The notes under the pieces were generated by a model that saw nothing but the letters and a program-made list of their open reading frames with translations, searched no databases and was not told the origin of the DNA. A stretch of DNA of 64,000 nt from CBFDBF01 sp050304615 (GTDB lineage: Bacteria; Pseudomonadota; Gammaproteobacteria; Chromatiales; Chromatiaceae). Positions 63,409-64,000 of the stretch are shown here, piece after piece; the stretch's first letter is position 1; each line of letters starts with the position of its first letter. The DNA is taken from assembly GCA_050304615.1 (NCBI GenBank), contig JBNLDW010000004.1:62001-126000 (forward strand). The letters are read 5' to 3'. The position numbers and the translations under genes are program-made.

Positions 63409-63621
63409 CTAGGTGGCTAATTCAACCCTGACCTCAGCCAGGGGCGGATAAGGCGATGTGATAATGCGTGGAATCGCCGCCCTCAGGCTCTCTTCCAGCT
63501 GGAGTTGTTCGCCTTGTATGGCACTGTTGTCACGCCTGAAATAGAACAGATCGGCGCTGAGACGATCTCCGATGGGACTGCTCCACCCCCCCAAAATAGC
63601 CCTGATGACAAAAGTTAGCAC
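63409..63621 (-). CDS. Possible small protein, 70 residues, unrecognised
   Basis: Open frame from a GTG at 63621, ending SPYPPLAEVRVELAT. It fills most of the 250-base gap between the GGDEF/EAL gene and cca. I see no clear ribosome site and do not recognise the sequence. It may be a small gene, the end of a degraded one, or chance. Confidence 0.25.
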   Translation of the reverse strand: MLTFVIRAILGGWSSPIGDRLSADLFYFRRDNSAIQGEQLQLEESLRAAIPRIITSPYPPLAEVRVELAT

Positions 63622-63641
63622 GAGCGTGTAGCATTTGACCA

Positions 63642-64000
63642 ATGAAGATCTATCTTGTAGGCGGGGCGGTGCGAGACCAGCTTCTGGGACGCACAGTTTC
63701 CGAGCGTGACTGGCTGGCCACTGAAACCTCTCCAGAGGAGCTGGAGCGGCTTGGCTATCGCCGTGTCGGCAAAGATTTCCCTGTGTTCCTCCATCCAAAG
63801 ACCCATGAAGAGTACGCCCTGCCCCGGGGCGATGCAGGCGAAGATGTCACGGTTGAACAGGATCTGTCACGACGCGATCTAACCATCAACGCCATGGCAC
63901 TCGCCCCTGATGGCGAACTGATAGACCCCTGTGGTGGCCAGGAGGATCTAAAGCAGCGGCAACTCCGCCACACACCAGCGTTTCGACAAGACCCCATCCG
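63642..64000 (+). CDS. cca: CCA-adding enzyme (tRNA nucleotidyltransferase), 5' part
   Basis: N-terminal 119 residues of class II CCA-adding enzyme, cut by the window end. It opens MKIYLVGGAVRDQLLGR, with the GGAVRD motif. It continues ERDWLATETSPEEL with the Asp-x-x-[Ala/Val] site, then QDLSRRDLTINAMA (RRDxxxNAMA) and LIDPCGGQEDLKQ. It repairs and completes tRNA 3' ends. The true catalytic and HD domain parts lie outside the window. Confidence 0.95.
   Translation, partial: MKIYLVGGAVRDQLLGRTVSERDWLATETSPEELERLGYRRVGKDFPVFLHPKTHEEYALPRGDAGEDVTVEQDLSRRDLTINAMALAPDGELIDPCGGQEDLKQRQLRHTPAFRQDPI

Noticed and set aside
63409..63798. 129-residue minus-strand frame overlapping cca
   Set aside because: The first half is antisense to cca; only the last about 70 residues lie in the gap and are reported separately with low confidence.
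1..64000. CRISPR array, prophage, transposase or integrase genes
   Set aside because: No regularly spaced direct repeats and no mobile-element protein motifs were found in either strand.
1..64000. tRNA or rRNA genes
   Set aside because: No cloverleaf with a GTTCGAATC-type T-loop and no rRNA-like conserved stretches were seen in the gaps, though a covariance search could find one I missed.

Overview
This 64 kb window looks like a chromosomal segment of a gammaproteobacterium. The evidence is the divergent bamD / rluD-pgeF arrangement known from E. coli, a PilS/PilR pair behind a PP0621-type gene, an Rsd/AlgQ-family protein, Slt70, AroG, GlnB beside nadE, and sucC-sucD. The gene mix (tandem NhaD antiporters, SulP carriers, a TauE/SafE permease, an exosortase with VPLPA-type tails) suggests a marine or salt-adapted, possibly sulfur-oxidising lineage. 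That is inference; no taxonomic marker such as rRNA is present. No tRNA, rRNA, CRISPR array, transposase or prophage gene was seen.

Region 1 (about 1-28.5 kb, all on the minus strand) is an exopolysaccharide locus of the exosortase-linked type. Reading with transcription it holds an export channel (Wza type), an outer-membrane barrel, a chain-length protein (Wzz/GumC), a CpsD-like kinase, an ExeA-like ATPase, WecB, a beta-helix protein, a sulfotransferase, a flippase, two nucleotidyltransferase-fold proteins, three GT4-like glycosyltransferases, an acyltransferase, a polymerase/ligase, a fused dehydrogenase, a heparinase II/III-like protein, a WecG-type transferase, a formyltransferase, a polysaccharide deacetylase, an exosortase fused to EpsI, and a WecA-like initiating transferase cut by the window edge. 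The middle (about 11-22 kb) is visibly more AT-rich than the rest, as is common for exchanged polysaccharide genes.

Region 2 (28.5-32.2 kb) carries three short secreted proteins with VPLPA-CTERM-like tails, probable substrates of the exosortase about 26-29 kb away, interleaved with a PlsC-like acyltransferase. Two of them are paralogues with a YC...LQxAIW pattern like that of the Cys-Gln thioester domains of Gram-positive adhesins. Two of the three genes share a duplicated promoter with a CRP-like site about 40 bp before the expected start, next to a decayed scrap of the plsC 3' end. All three are followed by similar hairpins of the GGGGC-GCCCC type. I consider this the most novel part of the window.

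Region 3 (32.4-45.7 kb) is mostly housekeeping: def, a GcvR-like ACT protein, pgeF, rluD, bamD, glnB, nadE, sucDC, pilSR and a SulP carrier.

Region 4 (45.7-50.9 kb) is an ion-transport block: a long structured leader, two tandem NhaD antiporters, the second altered at positions important in Vibrio NhaD, and a second SulP carrier.

Region 5 (50.9-64 kb) holds dxs, aroG, a Sel1 protein, slt, a large protein with a class III nucleotidyl-cyclase-like domain next to an Rsd/AlgQ homologue, a TauE/SafE permease, a heme-sensor GGDEF/EAL protein and the start of cca. A family of small palindromic (REP-like) repeats is scattered through gaps in the first half.
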